Positions 11,744 to 23,046 of a stretch of 64,000 bases of DNA are shown one piece after another (the stretch's first letter is position 1; each line of letters starts with the position of its first letter). The DNA is from Zychaea mexicana (lineage: Eukaryota > Mucoromycota > Mucoromycetes > Mucorales > Lichtheimiaceae). The translations under genes were made by a program, and so were the position numbers. The notes beneath the pieces were generated by a model. That model did not search any database, was not told where the DNA came from, and was given only the letters and a program-made list of their open reading frames with translations. Location: the NCBI RefSeq assembly GCF_025766255.1, contig NW_026516717.1:124001-188000 (forward strand), written 5' to 3'.

Positions 11744-14700
11744 ATGATGATAACACTGGACGACATGCCGGTAATTGTTATCTCTAAACTATACCAAGCA
11801 AGGCTATATTTTTTTTTTTTAATTTGCCAACGCTAACAATTGGATGCACAATTACATTCATGTATATAGGGCGAAAACAACAATCGGCCGCGCATCACTC
11901 GCGAGTCTGTGTTCCGTAATGGATATCGTCAAGCCGATAAAGCTGTCGAATCCTTCCTTGACGAAGGTAATGCAATATTTACAAACATACAAAATGCAAA
12001 GAAATTAAAAAAAAGGCAATGATTTATATTTACTAGCACGAATGAAAGCTGTACAGGCCCAAATCGAAGATTTACGTAAAGAACTCCAAGCTACCAGTCT
12101 TGAACGCGAAACATTAAGGCATTCATTTTCCACGGAACGAAGAGAGCTTCAACATGAAATTGAAAACGTGGTGAAAGATAAAATGGAAGCACAGAAACGA
12201 GCCATTCACCACTTTAAGAGTACGGAAGAAGCAGCAGATACGCTCAAGCTGATCAAATCGGAACATGCTGCTATTGTGGTAAAGTTTAAAAGAAGTTTCA
12301 AGTGGTACAATCCTATATATGTATGTAGACACTCTTTTTTTAATATATGTATTTTACAGGAAAAATTACGAATGAATATGGAGAATTTGAAAGTAGAAAA
12401 TGCAGAATTGTTGAAAGAACTGGAGGTGATCCAAGTCGAAAACGAACAGATGCGTGCAGAAAATACCGAGGCACGAGATCAGTCAAAGGCACAAGCGGAT
12501 GAATTGCAAAACCAAGTTGATACCCTCAAAATCTCGGTGAGTTGTGCTTGGCAATGAACTCTTGATGACCGTATTTGAAAAATACTGACTCAATCGTTTA
12601 TAAAATTTCAGCAAGAAGGATACGAACTACGACTGATCGAAGCCCAACAAAAAGCGCAAGCACTGGCAGAGGAATTGAGCCAGTACCAAACAAAGCAGGG
12701 CGCAAATTATGATGGCTGTGATTCCAGTTTGCTGGATGACATCATGGAACAATACAAACGTATGTATTTTTAAATGACATTAGACACACATAACCGATGG
12801 GAATGCTGATTTTTTCTTTTTGACGCGACATATCACTAGGTCAATGTGAACTTGTCAAAGAGTTTGAAGTCAACAACCGTATATTAAAGGAAGAACTGAC
12901 GTATTACCGAAACAACTATCCTGATTTCGAAAAAGTGCTTGAACAGAAGCTCAGTTTGCAACGCGAAAATGCTCAGGCACAGCAACTCAAAGTAGCATAC
13001 CGAAAGTTACAAGAAGAAAACGAACGATTACAGAATGAACGAAAAGAATGGTAATTTTCTGTTTATTAGAATGCATTTTTCTTTAGCTAAGTATTTTTTG
13101 TGCTTGGTTAAAACAGGGCTCAGTATCTCGAATCAAGCGACACAGCAGATCAGCTGAACACACCACGTGACATCATCTATCGATTAGCGCATGAAAAACA
13201 AGCTATTCAAGAATCTCAATCGCAAGTACAACAACTCAAAGAGCGACTTGAACGAAGCGAGGCTAGAGATGTTGAATTAAACAACAAGGTAACTGATCTA
13301 GATTCATGGTTCGCTTTCACTTACTTTAAAAATATGTGTACTCACGGAATCGATAAATATGTTTATTATATCTATTTAAGCTTGAAGAATCGCATGCCAA
13401 GATTGCCGAACTCGAGACTCTCGCCAAGAAAAATGAGGTCGAAAAGGAAGTAGCAGTGCAAGAAAAGCAACTCATAATTCTCCATCGTGACATGTTGGCT
13501 TCTCAAGTAGCAGTGAGTCTTGCATAGCTCATTTCATTTAGGGGAAAAAGAACGATAAAATGAAAATGGTTTACGGATGTGTGCTATGGGGGTTTTGCTG
13601 ATATTTGAAACGTATATGTAGAGCATGTCAAAGTTGGAAGAAGAAGCTACAACATCAGAAGATAAAACTTTCCCGTTGACCCATCGTATCGAGGAGCTCG
13701 AATCGTTGTTAAAAGAATATCAAGGTCAATTGGCTCAAACAAAAAACACACTCATTCGCGAACGAGCACAGCGAGCAACTGCACCACCACCATCATCATC
13801 GTCATCGTTTGTATCCAGTAGCGGAGGGGTTGAAAGCCAACAGCAGCATGCTACGGATGAACGTATCTTGGAGCTCAAAAGTAGTCCCGCCAATATCGAA
13901 CAACAGTGTCGCTCAGAGGAATTGTCGCGCCTTCGAACTGAAAACAGACAACTACTGGCCCAGCTACTGTTGTATCAACAAGATAATTATGATGATACTG
14001 TGGACGTTGGTGAAAAGCGAAAGCGAGAAGTAGGCGGATCATCATCGGGAGAGCAGTTGGGCGACGGACACACAATCAAGATCCCGCGAGTTACGCTGGA
14101 TACTTTGGAACAAGATAAAGAACAGCTCAAGAGCGAAAAGGCTGGATTGGAAAAGCGTATACGTCGTCTTAATGAGGTAACAAAAAATATGTTCCATAAA
14201 AGAACGAATTTTTCTCTCCCTCTCTCTATTATTATTCTACGTTATGTATTACATTGTTAACACTTGAATGTATGTGTTTCTTTATATAAAATAACAGAAA
14301 TATGGTGTACGACACCAGGCAACCTTGGATCAGATCGAGCGGCTATTAGGGTACAAGTTGATATTTACACAAGACAATATCAAGATCAGCTCAGCGGCTG
14401 TGGATAGCGATCAACTTCTGTTCATATATACAGTTGATGAATTCGACCGTCCTAAGCTGCGTGTCTCTGGAGCAGCCAGAAACGATTACATGGAGTATCT
14501 TCGAGGCACATATGATACCTTTATCGGTGAACAAGGCAATATACCAGCGTTCTTGAGTTCCGTCACTTTGGAACTTACGAATATGTAAGTGAAATTGGGG
14601 ATTTGGTTACTTTATGTGTTTAGGGAAAGGGACAAAGAGCGATTAATGTGGGGGATCAAAACGCTGGAAACGTTATGACTATTGCTCATTATTATGGTTA

Positions 14701-15009
14701 ATTATTTTTGGATGTTGTTACAGACATGCCGCGCAATGGGATGCTGCCCAAGAGTCATCTGGAATATTTGAAGAGACGTCTGAAACATACTACGATACTG
14801 AAAATGCATACGACCACGATGAAGGACAATCTATCCATATGGATGAGGGCGAATACTACGAGGAAGGAGAGGTACAAGAAGAAGAAGAGGAATACTACGA
14901 CGATGAGGAGTATGATGAAATGAATGAGAATGATCTCAGCGATCAATCTCGTGAAGGACCTGGATATAACCACGATGAGCCCATCACGATTGATGACGAT
15001 GACGATTAA
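11744..15009 (+). CDS. MAD1: Spindle assembly checkpoint coiled-coil protein Mad1
   Basis: Mad1 anchors Mad2 at unattached kinetochores and nuclear pores. Eleven exons: 11744-11770, 11870-11966, 12037-12278, 12360-12536, 12612-12759, 12840-13050, 13117-13288, 13381-13512, 13622-14176, 14298-14584, 14724-15009; 777 residues (human 718). Most of the chain is coiled coil rich in Glu, Lys and Gln. The C-terminal Mad1 domain is clear: LDQIERLLGYKLIFTQD, then the RWD-like strands, and IPAFLSSVTLEL, the family's conserved IPAFLS-VTL segment. A basic KRKREV patch and IKIPRVTLDTLEQ precede it, a plausible Mad2-interaction area. After the family's normal end comes an acidic tail of about 90 residues (Glu/Asp/Tyr-rich, ending DDDDD). 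The 27-nt first exon is inferred from an ATG followed by a good donor and is the least certain part. Confidence 0.9.
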
Positions 15010-15306
15010 AGAGTATTTTTAAAAAAATGCTATCAATTCATGCGAGTCCACAAGTGGTTTTTGTATTACAGTTGGGGAGGTGTTTTCTTACTTTTGTATG
15101 CGGGTTGTGATGAGTTGGGGATAGAGAAGCGAATGACTGAGAATGATTTGTATTATATACGATGCACATATGTGATATAATTATTCTTAAGATTTTGATA
15201 TGATATATTTGTCAAATGGTAGATCTATCATCATCACACAGCGAGAAAAAAAAGGAGCTAAACTTAGTATTGCATATACGACAGCTTCAATAGTTCCCAA
15301 CCAAGA
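15010..15306. other. Convergent 3' spacer between MAD1 and microcephalin-like gene
   Basis: AT-rich spacer with no gene. If the last exon of the microcephalin-like gene is spliced at a GTAAGT overlapping its listed stop (near 15311), its end would move into this spacer, near 15223. Confidence 0.5.
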
Positions 15307-17960
15307 TCACTTACATTTCCATCGTTCAATGCAATCGAACAACCAATTTTCGTTAATAACAATCTTGTCTGTATCCAATGCCATCTTGCTGATAACCACA
15401 TCTGCATCCTTTAAAGAAAGTACAATCCTTCCATTTGCTCGTACAATCAGTTGCTGCATCGAATCTTTGGTCAGAGTGAAGACAGAGTGTATGAATATAT
15501 GTAGATTTGATGGTAGCAGTTGTCTGTTACTGGTTCGTGCAATTGAAACTCGTTCAAAGAAATCGGTCGCTTCGAATTCGTCTTCGTCCAAATATTTTCC
15601 TGACTCTCCACTCTTAAACAGCCTAATGGAAACCCAGATTCGCATGAGAGATAAGTTTTGAATGGAGGGAGGGGGGAGGGTTCTGTTTTTGTAGGCACAC
15701 GTGCCAGCACCTCGATCTTTAACTTACCATTCTGGTGTAACGATCCATAATTTCTTGATCATCCCGGATAAGACAGTTTCTGTTCGACGCTTCGAGCCCA
15801 CTAAGGTAACAATAGTAAGGATAATAAAGGGTTTAGTACATTTGCACTAATTCTTTCCAGCGCAAGACAATAAATTGAAACACGATAATTACATATCACA
15901 TGGGATGTCCGACTATCCACACTATATCATCGACAACGTTAGCACTAATTCCTATATCTTGGATCTACATTTCCATTACTTTCAATAGACATCCCCAGAG
16001 ATTTTACTTACAACGTCGCTAATTCGTAGGTGCCAAGTCGATCGACGATTTGCCTACACCTATCTCGCACTTGTTGCGTCATACCGGTCATCACAATTGT
16101 GGTTTTCGATCTGGAAGATAGTCTTGGTTTCAAAGACGTTAATGAGGATGATGCTGCAGTAATAGTAGTGGTAGTATTAGTAGTTGCTCGGGTCAAAGGC
16201 ACAGGCTCTGGTGTTGATGCAGGTATTGCAGGTAAACTTGGTCTAGCGTGATGGTTTCCTCCCATCGAACGTCGTTTCCGCCGTAGTGGGGTGCTATTGT
16301 TGGATCCAAGAGATAACCGTGATGGTTTGGGCGAGGATGGTTTTGGTGATTCGACATCTCGCACAAAAAAATCAGCCTTGATCTGTGCTCTGATCTGGTT
16401 GCTGCGCTCGCGCATTTCTGGGGTAAACAGTTTCGACTCTCGCTTCCTTTCCGTCTTTTGCTTTTCGTCATTGGAGCATTTCATGGCTGCTGCTATAGAT
16501 CGTTTCTGCGGCTTTTGCTTGTCGATGTCACTGTTACTATTGCCGCTATCATCGTCGACGGGGCTCGTTTCATTGAGTGATATGTCAGTGGTGCTGGTCG
16601 TATTAAATTGTTGTTTCACAAGTTGTTCATCTTCCTCTTGATCATCATCCTCTTCGTCTTCTTCAAGGATATCTTCGGCCTTCCACGTCGAGTTATCAAT
16701 CATTGAGCTGTGTTGGTGTTTTCGTCGTCCAGGGTCCTTTTCTGATAATCGTCGTGTGCGTGGTTCGCTCACGCTATCCGCTCGTTGTCGTTTCCGCTTG
16801 TGTTCGTGTGCTCCATCCATTTCTAGTCTTGATGTTGATGCTGTTGACGTCGATGCTTCCATCTCCAATGCTTTAACTTTTCCCGGCTCCATTGATTTAC
16901 GACGCTTTTTTGCTGACATAATTAATCCTTGGGGTCGATCGATTAAAAAGTCCTTTTCTGCTAACCGTCTTCCTTCACGCTTACAGCTGGTTGCGCATGC
17001 ATAAAAACACGGTTATGCAAACAATTTCAAAGAGCTGTCACTGCTTTCGATGCAATTTATAAAAAACGACAGTACTTACTATGTAATCCATAACAGATTG
17101 ACAATCAGCACCTTTTTTCCAAGCGCTTTACGTAGAGTTGCAGTAGATCCGTTCTTAAAAATCAAATGCGTGATGGAATCTATATACACATAAGAAAGGA
17201 GGGTTATCAGAGGACAAAGCACCCACGCATAAAATCACAGCCAACAACATCAACAAAGCACCCTCATCATCTTACCCGAAAATGTCCTTCGCGTCTGCAA
17301 TGTCGTGCATAGGGTGTAACAAATAAAAAACGACACATATCAGAAAATCAGATGCTTAATCTAAATATTTTAAAATCCACTTCCCACTCTTTAAATCGTT
17401 TTGAGCACTATGCAGTACGAAACTTACCTTCGCACCCATTGATTGGAGAGCACGTTCAAAGCTTTGAGATACGTCATCCCCGTCCTCAGTTCTGCCAAGT
17501 AGAGAGTGGATGTGAGCAATATAGTTTTTTTTTAAGGATTATTCAAATGAAAAACACGGTACCTGATATCCAGACAAGCAATCACCCCTTTAAGGATTTG
17601 GCTCGGGTCCGGTCGTCTGATATCTCTGGATGTTGATGTATCGTTATTGCTAGTGCCGGTGGTGGAGAGAGGAGGAGAAAGCGAGGAGGAGGAAGTAGAA
17701 GATTCTTCTGTGTCGTTGACGCGTTTTGATTCCGTGTGGGCACTATTGATATCACTTTCTCGGTGTGAATGGTGGGACGAGGAAGAGGTAATGGTACTAG
17801 CATTTGGGGATGTTGAAGTTTCAGCTGGTGGTTTCTTAAAGAAGGAATTCAGGGATAATTGTTGTAGATCGGGGACAGAACCAGTTGCTTTAAGGCTCGG
17901 TCGAAGTGCCGCTTCTTTTCCGAATCGAAGACTTCGTCGTTTGCTCGGGGACGTTGGCAT
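15307..17960 (-). CDS. Microcephalin-like BRCT-domain protein
   Basis: BRCT proteins of this type act in DNA damage signalling and chromosome condensation. Eight exons: 17960-17563, 17491-17428, 17294-17276, 17179-17080, 16986-16012, 15921-15893, 15800-15728, 15622-15307; 657 residues. BRCT1 (about residues 120-215) reads GVIACLDIRTEDGDDVSQ, then DSITHLIFKNG and the BRCT tryptophan in VNLLWITYCKREGRRL; it is followed by KKRRKSMEP, very like the KKKRKCMQP after BRCT1 of animal microcephalin. A 300-residue basic/Ser-rich linker follows. BRCT2 includes SRTSHVILGSKRRTETVLSG and KLWIVTPEWLF; a third, weaker BRCT ends in VINENWLFDCIERW. Exons 3 and 6 are only 19 and 29 nt, but both keep phase and complete BRCT strands. 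The start is the ATG at 17960; an upstream in-frame ATG at 18065 is possible. A GTAAGT overlaps the stop, so an alternative C-terminus of about 17 residues is conceivable. Confidence 0.82.
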
Positions 17961-20689
17961 TTGTGTTGGTGTTTTTTTAAGTCTGTTCGTTCGCCGAATC
18001 GTTGGGTGGAAAAGAAAAAGAGGCTTCGGGTTGTTTGCGAGTGTGCGATAATGGTGTGTATGCAAAAAAAGAAGGGTGGTTTGGGGATTGATGTTGTATT
18101 TTTCTGAAATGTTCTAATGCTCAACTAAGGAGCCATGCAAATGAATGGTGAAGGGGAAAGAAAAAAAGATGTAAATCGTCAATGTGGGTGAGTTGGGTTT
18201 GCCCAAGCTCCTGTTCTTTTGCTGGGTATCAAAAACGGCGACGCGATACAAAAGCGTGTTGTGTGCAAAATTAAACACAAACCTTCTGTTTGCTTTACTT
18301 TCCCGGACGACAGAATAAAACTCGCACAGGGGCTGACTACTGCATCTTCCAAGCAGCATTAAAGAAAGCGAGATTTCTTTTTACACTCGAGAATGTACAT
18401 TTTCCAAACTAGATTAAGTAATACACTCAGAGAGTTGATATGCTATACTTGCGCACTTACTATGTGTATCATACACCTGCCAGACTACAGCTATAGATTC
18501 CACCGCAGACTTTTTCTTTTCTCAAAAGACAAGGTTATACGTCTGAGTCACCAATTGCAGCTCTGTTTAATCAAATTGGGGTCAGGTAGAATCGGTATCT
18601 TCTCATTAAACAGTATTGCTACGTCCAAGAATCCTTCAGCTTTTCTCTATTGAATTATATGTTGAATAAGTCTTTCTTGTCACAGCAGTAAGCGTCAGAA
18701 TAAGTGAATTCACCAACTCGCACAAAAATTTAATTTACAGACGCTTTTCCTCTTTACGGCCAGCCTTCACTCTTATCAGCAAAGCGGTGAGATTGAATCA
18801 TATGCCTCTGTGCTGCGGCACCTTTGTGATACGGTTTTTTCCAAAAAGGGAAGTCGAACGAACGAAATCATGCAGGAAGTCTGTTGCTGCATATAACCAC
18901 TGGAGGTGACGGTATACACATGCGCACATAGTAGCAGCCCTATTCCTTCGGTGAAAGATATAACGCAATTATAAACATTTACAGAGACTTATTCGTATGT
19001 CTAGTTGTATTCTCCAAGGTATCTTTCCATCCTAGTTTGTTTAAAAAGTACTGTACATACTTGTTACGGTGTATAGTGTTCCATTTATCTTGTTTATGAT
19101 AAGCATCAAACACTATAATAACAGTATCACCGAGTAATAAATTGGCTTTGGAGCAGACTTACCGCTAAATCCTCCTCCAAGGGCGGAGGGTCCTGACTTC
19201 GCCCTTTGTTTTTTTTATTGCTGCCATGATCAGGGGTAAATACGAGCTGCCTGCCATCTTCGTTGGAGAATATCATTGACCAGCTTGTATACTTGTTCTT
19301 TACGAACAATCGCTACCATATTAAAGATGTCGCCTCAAGTGTTATTGTATTGTTGCCACCTCATTGGACAGATGCCTTGCTCAAATCGCCCACTGCTGTT
19401 AATTTGAAACACCCTTGTCTCCTTTACTCCTTATTGCGATCTTGTTATTGATGACAAAATCGTCTTCCTGTTGACGTCGTTATTGTCGCCACAGGTTCTC
19501 GTCACGAAACAGAGATAGGTAAGTATTGTTCCATTACTTTGACTTGACGTTGATTAGTATGCATAGTCGCCATGTGTGCTGTTGTCACACTAGACCCATG
19601 ATTTTTAACAATGATTGTGTCTTTGATTTGAAAGAGTCAGGGCTAGCTCTTGCCGCCTTGCTATTATTGTGAAGGTCGATGGTAACAATCGTGCACTTTG
19701 CCCGTGTTGAAAATGCCACATAAGCTGGATTTTTTTTGACCAGCTCGAAATTTCTTCCATGTCGATGTCTAATAGGTCCCGACCGCTGTACGATTTACGC
19801 AAAAGATGCAGTCGTCTTTGTGTCCCTTTTGTTTTGTTTGCTTAAGAAAGAAGATTTGAAAGTCTGTCCACAACAACTTGTAATTGATCCGGCTATGTAA
19901 GTCTTGAGTGCATGTACCGTTTTTAACGAGGATCTGCCCTGTTGATTTGTCTGAGTGCAGATATTTTGGCCAGGTGGTGAGACTGGCATCTTCCTCTAAA
20001 AACAAAAAGAGGGTTTATGTATTTCTACATGTTAGTGCGAGAACGCTGAACACCCGTAATATGTGATAGGAATACAACCCTTTAAACACAATCAGCTGCA
20101 CAGCATCTCAGATCTCAACAAAGATACCATTTTAATATCCAATAAATTAAAAGAGACAGAGTAAGTCAACGAGACCCGAAAGGAATCAAAACTGCTTTAT
20201 TATGTTTACAGAAGTTCTCACTATTATTAGAAATTGCTCATCCTTGGAAACTACCACAGCGTGTACATTGAACGGATAACTTGATTTTATGAATTAATCA
20301 TACTGGTTCAAGTAATATATGATGCGTGAGTAAAAGGTACATCAGGGTAAATGCCTCAGACAGTAGGAAATGTAATTTACGTGATCCATATTGTGACAAC
20401 TTCTTCCTGAGCATAACTAATTCATGAAACATCAAGATGTGTAGAGACAAGCAAGACAATGGAGAAAGAGTAATAAAGAAAAGCGTTGCTGTACATGTGT
20501 CGAACTGCCACCACCTGAAAACATATATGGCGCTCCAAAGGCAGCTCAATCTCAGGCGATCTCCTAAACAGATAGGCACATCCACGTGGATTTAGGCTTG
20601 ATAGAAAGCCATTTGAAATGTTTGTAAAACAATTCTACTAATGAGTATGAGCATTACAGTATTCGGTATTAAAAGATTTGATCTTGGCT
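17961..20689. other. Intergenic block with no recognised gene
   Basis: About 2.7 kb. The first few hundred bases presumably hold the promoter of the microcephalin-like gene. One frame on the minus strand (20005-19769, 78 codons, beginning MFLEEDASLTTWPKYLHSD) has balanced amino-acid composition with a Cys-x2-Cys, but it has no recognised domain and ends at a stop; it may be a fragment of a transposon or of a decayed gene. Nothing else stands out. Confidence 0.45.
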
Positions 20690-20783
20690 GTAGAGTGCAT
20701 GAGAAACGACAGTTTAAGCACACAAAGATCGATCAACCTTTTCCAAGTCCAAAAGAGTTCCTGCTGTTGCAAGAAACTTTCTG

Positions 20784-21017
20784 ATGTGCCCAGTACTGAT
20801 ATTGCTATCATACGCAACGGGTTTCACATTGTATTACATGGTCTGTGCATTATGCTTGCGTCAAACAGTTGCCCAGATATCATGTTTAGAATTGATCGAG
20901 TCATTGCAAAGTAAAAGTGATTACGAATCTAATGTGAGCCATTTGACAGTGTCAGCATTGTATAAGAACAAGGACACAGCACGCCAAAACATGAGTTCTT
21001 TCCTAACTGTCAAATGA
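20784..21017 (+). CDS. Small frame conserved between the two repeat copies, unknown function
   Basis: A 77-codon frame starting MCPVLILL and ending NMSSFLTVK. The matching frame in copy 2 (63855-63616, 79 codons) has the same start and end. From LCLRQTVAQISCLELIESLQ onward the two differ by one residue (Val/Leu). Between them, two indels in the DNA (a shorter piece before GGGTTTCAC and an extra 11 bp after it) restore the frame. No domain recognised; the middle is helical with a KNKDTARQN segment. It could be an exon of a former element protein. Whether it is expressed is unknown. Confidence 0.3.
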   Translation: MCPVLILLSYATGFTLYYMVCALCLRQTVAQISCLELIESLQSKSDYESNVSHLTVSALYKNKDTARQNMSSFLTVK

Positions 21018-21540
21018 AGCGGCGAAGACGATTGAACACAGTCAGAAAGAAAATGGATATTGCAAGGTGAAGCGACACGCAAATATCTTCACAAGGAAAG
21101 AAATTGTAAATGAGTTTGAGCAGGACATAAAGTAAAAGAGCAGGTTTTTATTCATTGTAAAGAAACATTTTATAAAAGACAAAAGTTATCGTTATGAATA
21201 TCAATAGTCGAAGGGTACAAATTTTATTAAAAGAACACAATCAGTGGACAATAAAGACAAATAATAAGAACGCGATTTTACAAAGTGACCTCAACAAGCA
21301 GTTCGCACAACCTGCAGGCTATACAAAAAGCATGAAGAAAGCAAGAAGAAACAGAAGAAGTATGTAAAAGGGGGGGGGAAAGAAAGCCACCAATGCCTCG
21401 GCCTGGGAGTCCCAGTCTCCCACACATTTGGCTGGGTCAATCAACCACAAACCCAGCCATCATGGTACAAACGAGTGGGAACCATGACGTACACTACGTT
21501 TCGAGAGTCAAGTGCAAGCAATCGGTTGTGGATTGCCTGT

Positions 21541-21680
21541 GAGTGGGGAAGGGGGAAGGGAAGGACGGAAGGAAGATGGAAGGGTAGACGGAAGGGTAGA
21601 CGGAAGGGAAGAGGAAAGGGAAGAGGAAAGGGAAGGGGTGGGGGAAGAGGAAAGGGAAGGGGTGGGGGTAGGGGAAAGAA
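21541..21680 (+). repeat. Purine-strand tract (GGGAAG/GGAAGA repeats)
   Basis: Almost pure G/A on the plus strand, with repeating GGGAAGAGGAAAG units. It lies within repeat copy 1 and recurs as the pyrimidine strand at about 62935-63085 in copy 2. Such mirror-like purine tracts can form triplex DNA; that is inference. Confidence 0.8.
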
Positions 21681-21789
21681 TTGACTCTCGAAACACCCAA
21701 AAAAGAAAAAAAAAATTTGCTGCTGTTGTCGAATGCTGGAGGAGCTGCTTACTGGATACTCGGATGCTGGGAGCCGAACACTGAAGCTG

Positions 21790-22010
21790 GGAGCTGATTG
21801 CCGAGTGTCGATTGCCGAGTGTCGATTGCCGAGAGTCGAATGCCGAGAGTCGAATGCCAGAGAGTTGATCGCTGAGAGTCGAATGCCGAGAGTCGAATGC
21901 CGAGCGTCGATTGTCGAGAGTCAAATGCCGAGAGTCGAATACCAGAGAGACGAAGGCCAGAGAGACGATCGCCAGACAGTCGATTGCCGAGAGTCGAGTC
22001 CTAGGAGTCG
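21790..22010 (+). repeat. 14-bp minisatellite in repeat copy 1
   Basis: Tandem units close to GAGAGTCGAATGCC, about 15 copies, imperfect. The same array occurs in copy 2 (about 62636-62815, minus strand) with roughly one to two fewer units and several unit-level differences. Confidence 0.88.
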
Positions 22011-22529
22011 AACGCGATCTACAGTGGCACCTGGCTCCTCATTGCGAACCCCACCATGGCAGACCAGACCAGACCAGCAGACAAGGCATCCAACCGAAAG
22101 GACACTACCATATTTCTATGGCGAAAAACCGAAAAGGATTTCTCCGTCCTCTGATCTCGCCTGAAGACCGGTTGTGACCAACACCGTTGAACGCCAGACT
22201 GGACAGCCCGCCCAAAGCAGGGACCGGTTGTAGGCAGCGAGGGGGACCACGGGAAAAAGGCTGAGACCAGGACCGACAGAGGCAAGACCAGGACCAAGGG
22301 AAGAGCCAGAGCCAAGGGAAGAGCCAGAGCCAGGGGAGGACCAGAGCCAGGGAAAGACCAGAGCCAGGGAGAAACCAGAACCAAGGGAAGAGCCAAGAGA
22401 AAGACCAGGAGGATCCAAGGGAGTGAAGGAAAAAGAAAAATGAAGGAAAGAAAGAGTGAAGAGAAAAAACGAAATGGCCTGAAAAATATGGGCGTTTTTA
22501 TGCTTTTTGGATTGACCCGCCGCTTAAAA

Positions 22530-22545
22530 AAACACGTCACGTGAC
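22530..22545. promoter_or_regulatory. TCACGTGA palindrome beside TATA-like sequence in the repeat
   Basis: A CACGTG E-box-type palindrome lies next to a minus-strand AAAGCATAAA segment and a pyrimidine-rich stretch. The arrangement is kept in copy 2 (about 62117-62165, plus strand), where the order is CACGTG, then a TATA-like AAATAC, then a CT-rich tract. It could be the promoter of the element. This is inferred only. Confidence 0.35.
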
Positions 22546-23046
22546 TTGTGATTCGTCATTCAAAAATATGTGAGAAAGCAAAGGGTAGGGAAGAAAATAC
22601 ATGTGCAGAAGAGACATGGTCAAGCGGTCAAGCGGTCAAGAAGAAGGCGTATGTGGTCCGCGTGTATTGATTGTCCTACGAAATATGTTTCATCGGTATC
22701 ATGCAGGGCGTGCCCCGACGGTGTCGCCGCCTGTTTTTGAATAGAAAGATACGTGCACCCGTCAGGCCACAAGGCGCACAGACACGGTTTTAGCAACAAG
22801 ATCGGGGGGCAAAGGAGATTGGAGGAAAGGGTTAAAAAGAGACAAGTCAGGCGAATAAAAAATCCCTGCCTCTTCGCATCACACACTTTTCTTTAGATAT
22901 CAACGCGCACCGTCATTCCCGCTTACCGAGTGACTCGACGCTCTGTAACTTGCTGCACATAATGGCCTTAAGCAGCAGTAACAAGCGTTGTCTCGTTTCA
23001 ATAGTTTTCTCTTCAGGGATTGTGGAGTTGGCTTCTAATACCGGAT

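Larger units (their letters stand above)
20690..22803 (+). repeat. Dispersed 2.1-kb repeat, copy 1
   Basis: This stretch recurs in reverse complement at 61877-63960. Shared blocks in order: a 5' part with a small frame (20784-21017), an AT-rich part with poly-T/A, a GGGAAGA purine tract (21541-21680), a 14-bp minisatellite (about 21790-22010), a CCAGAGCCAGGG-type tract (about 22260-22400), a TATA-like GCATAAA/GCATAAAT segment next to a TCACGTGA palindrome (about 22490-22545) and a terminal part ending near CAACAAGATC. Copies differ by point changes, minisatellite unit number and small indels; copy 1 lacks a 16-bp piece near its left end. No reverse transcriptase, integrase or transposase was seen. 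It is probably a non-autonomous or degenerate mobile element. Boundaries are approximate to about 20 bp. Confidence 0.85.

Noticed and set aside
22019..22540. Long open frames rich in Pro, Leu, Ser, Gly in repeat copy 1 (and 62120-62606 in copy 2)
   Set aside because: Several frames are open at once because the tract lacks stop codons; the copies switch frames relative to each other, so coding is not supported.
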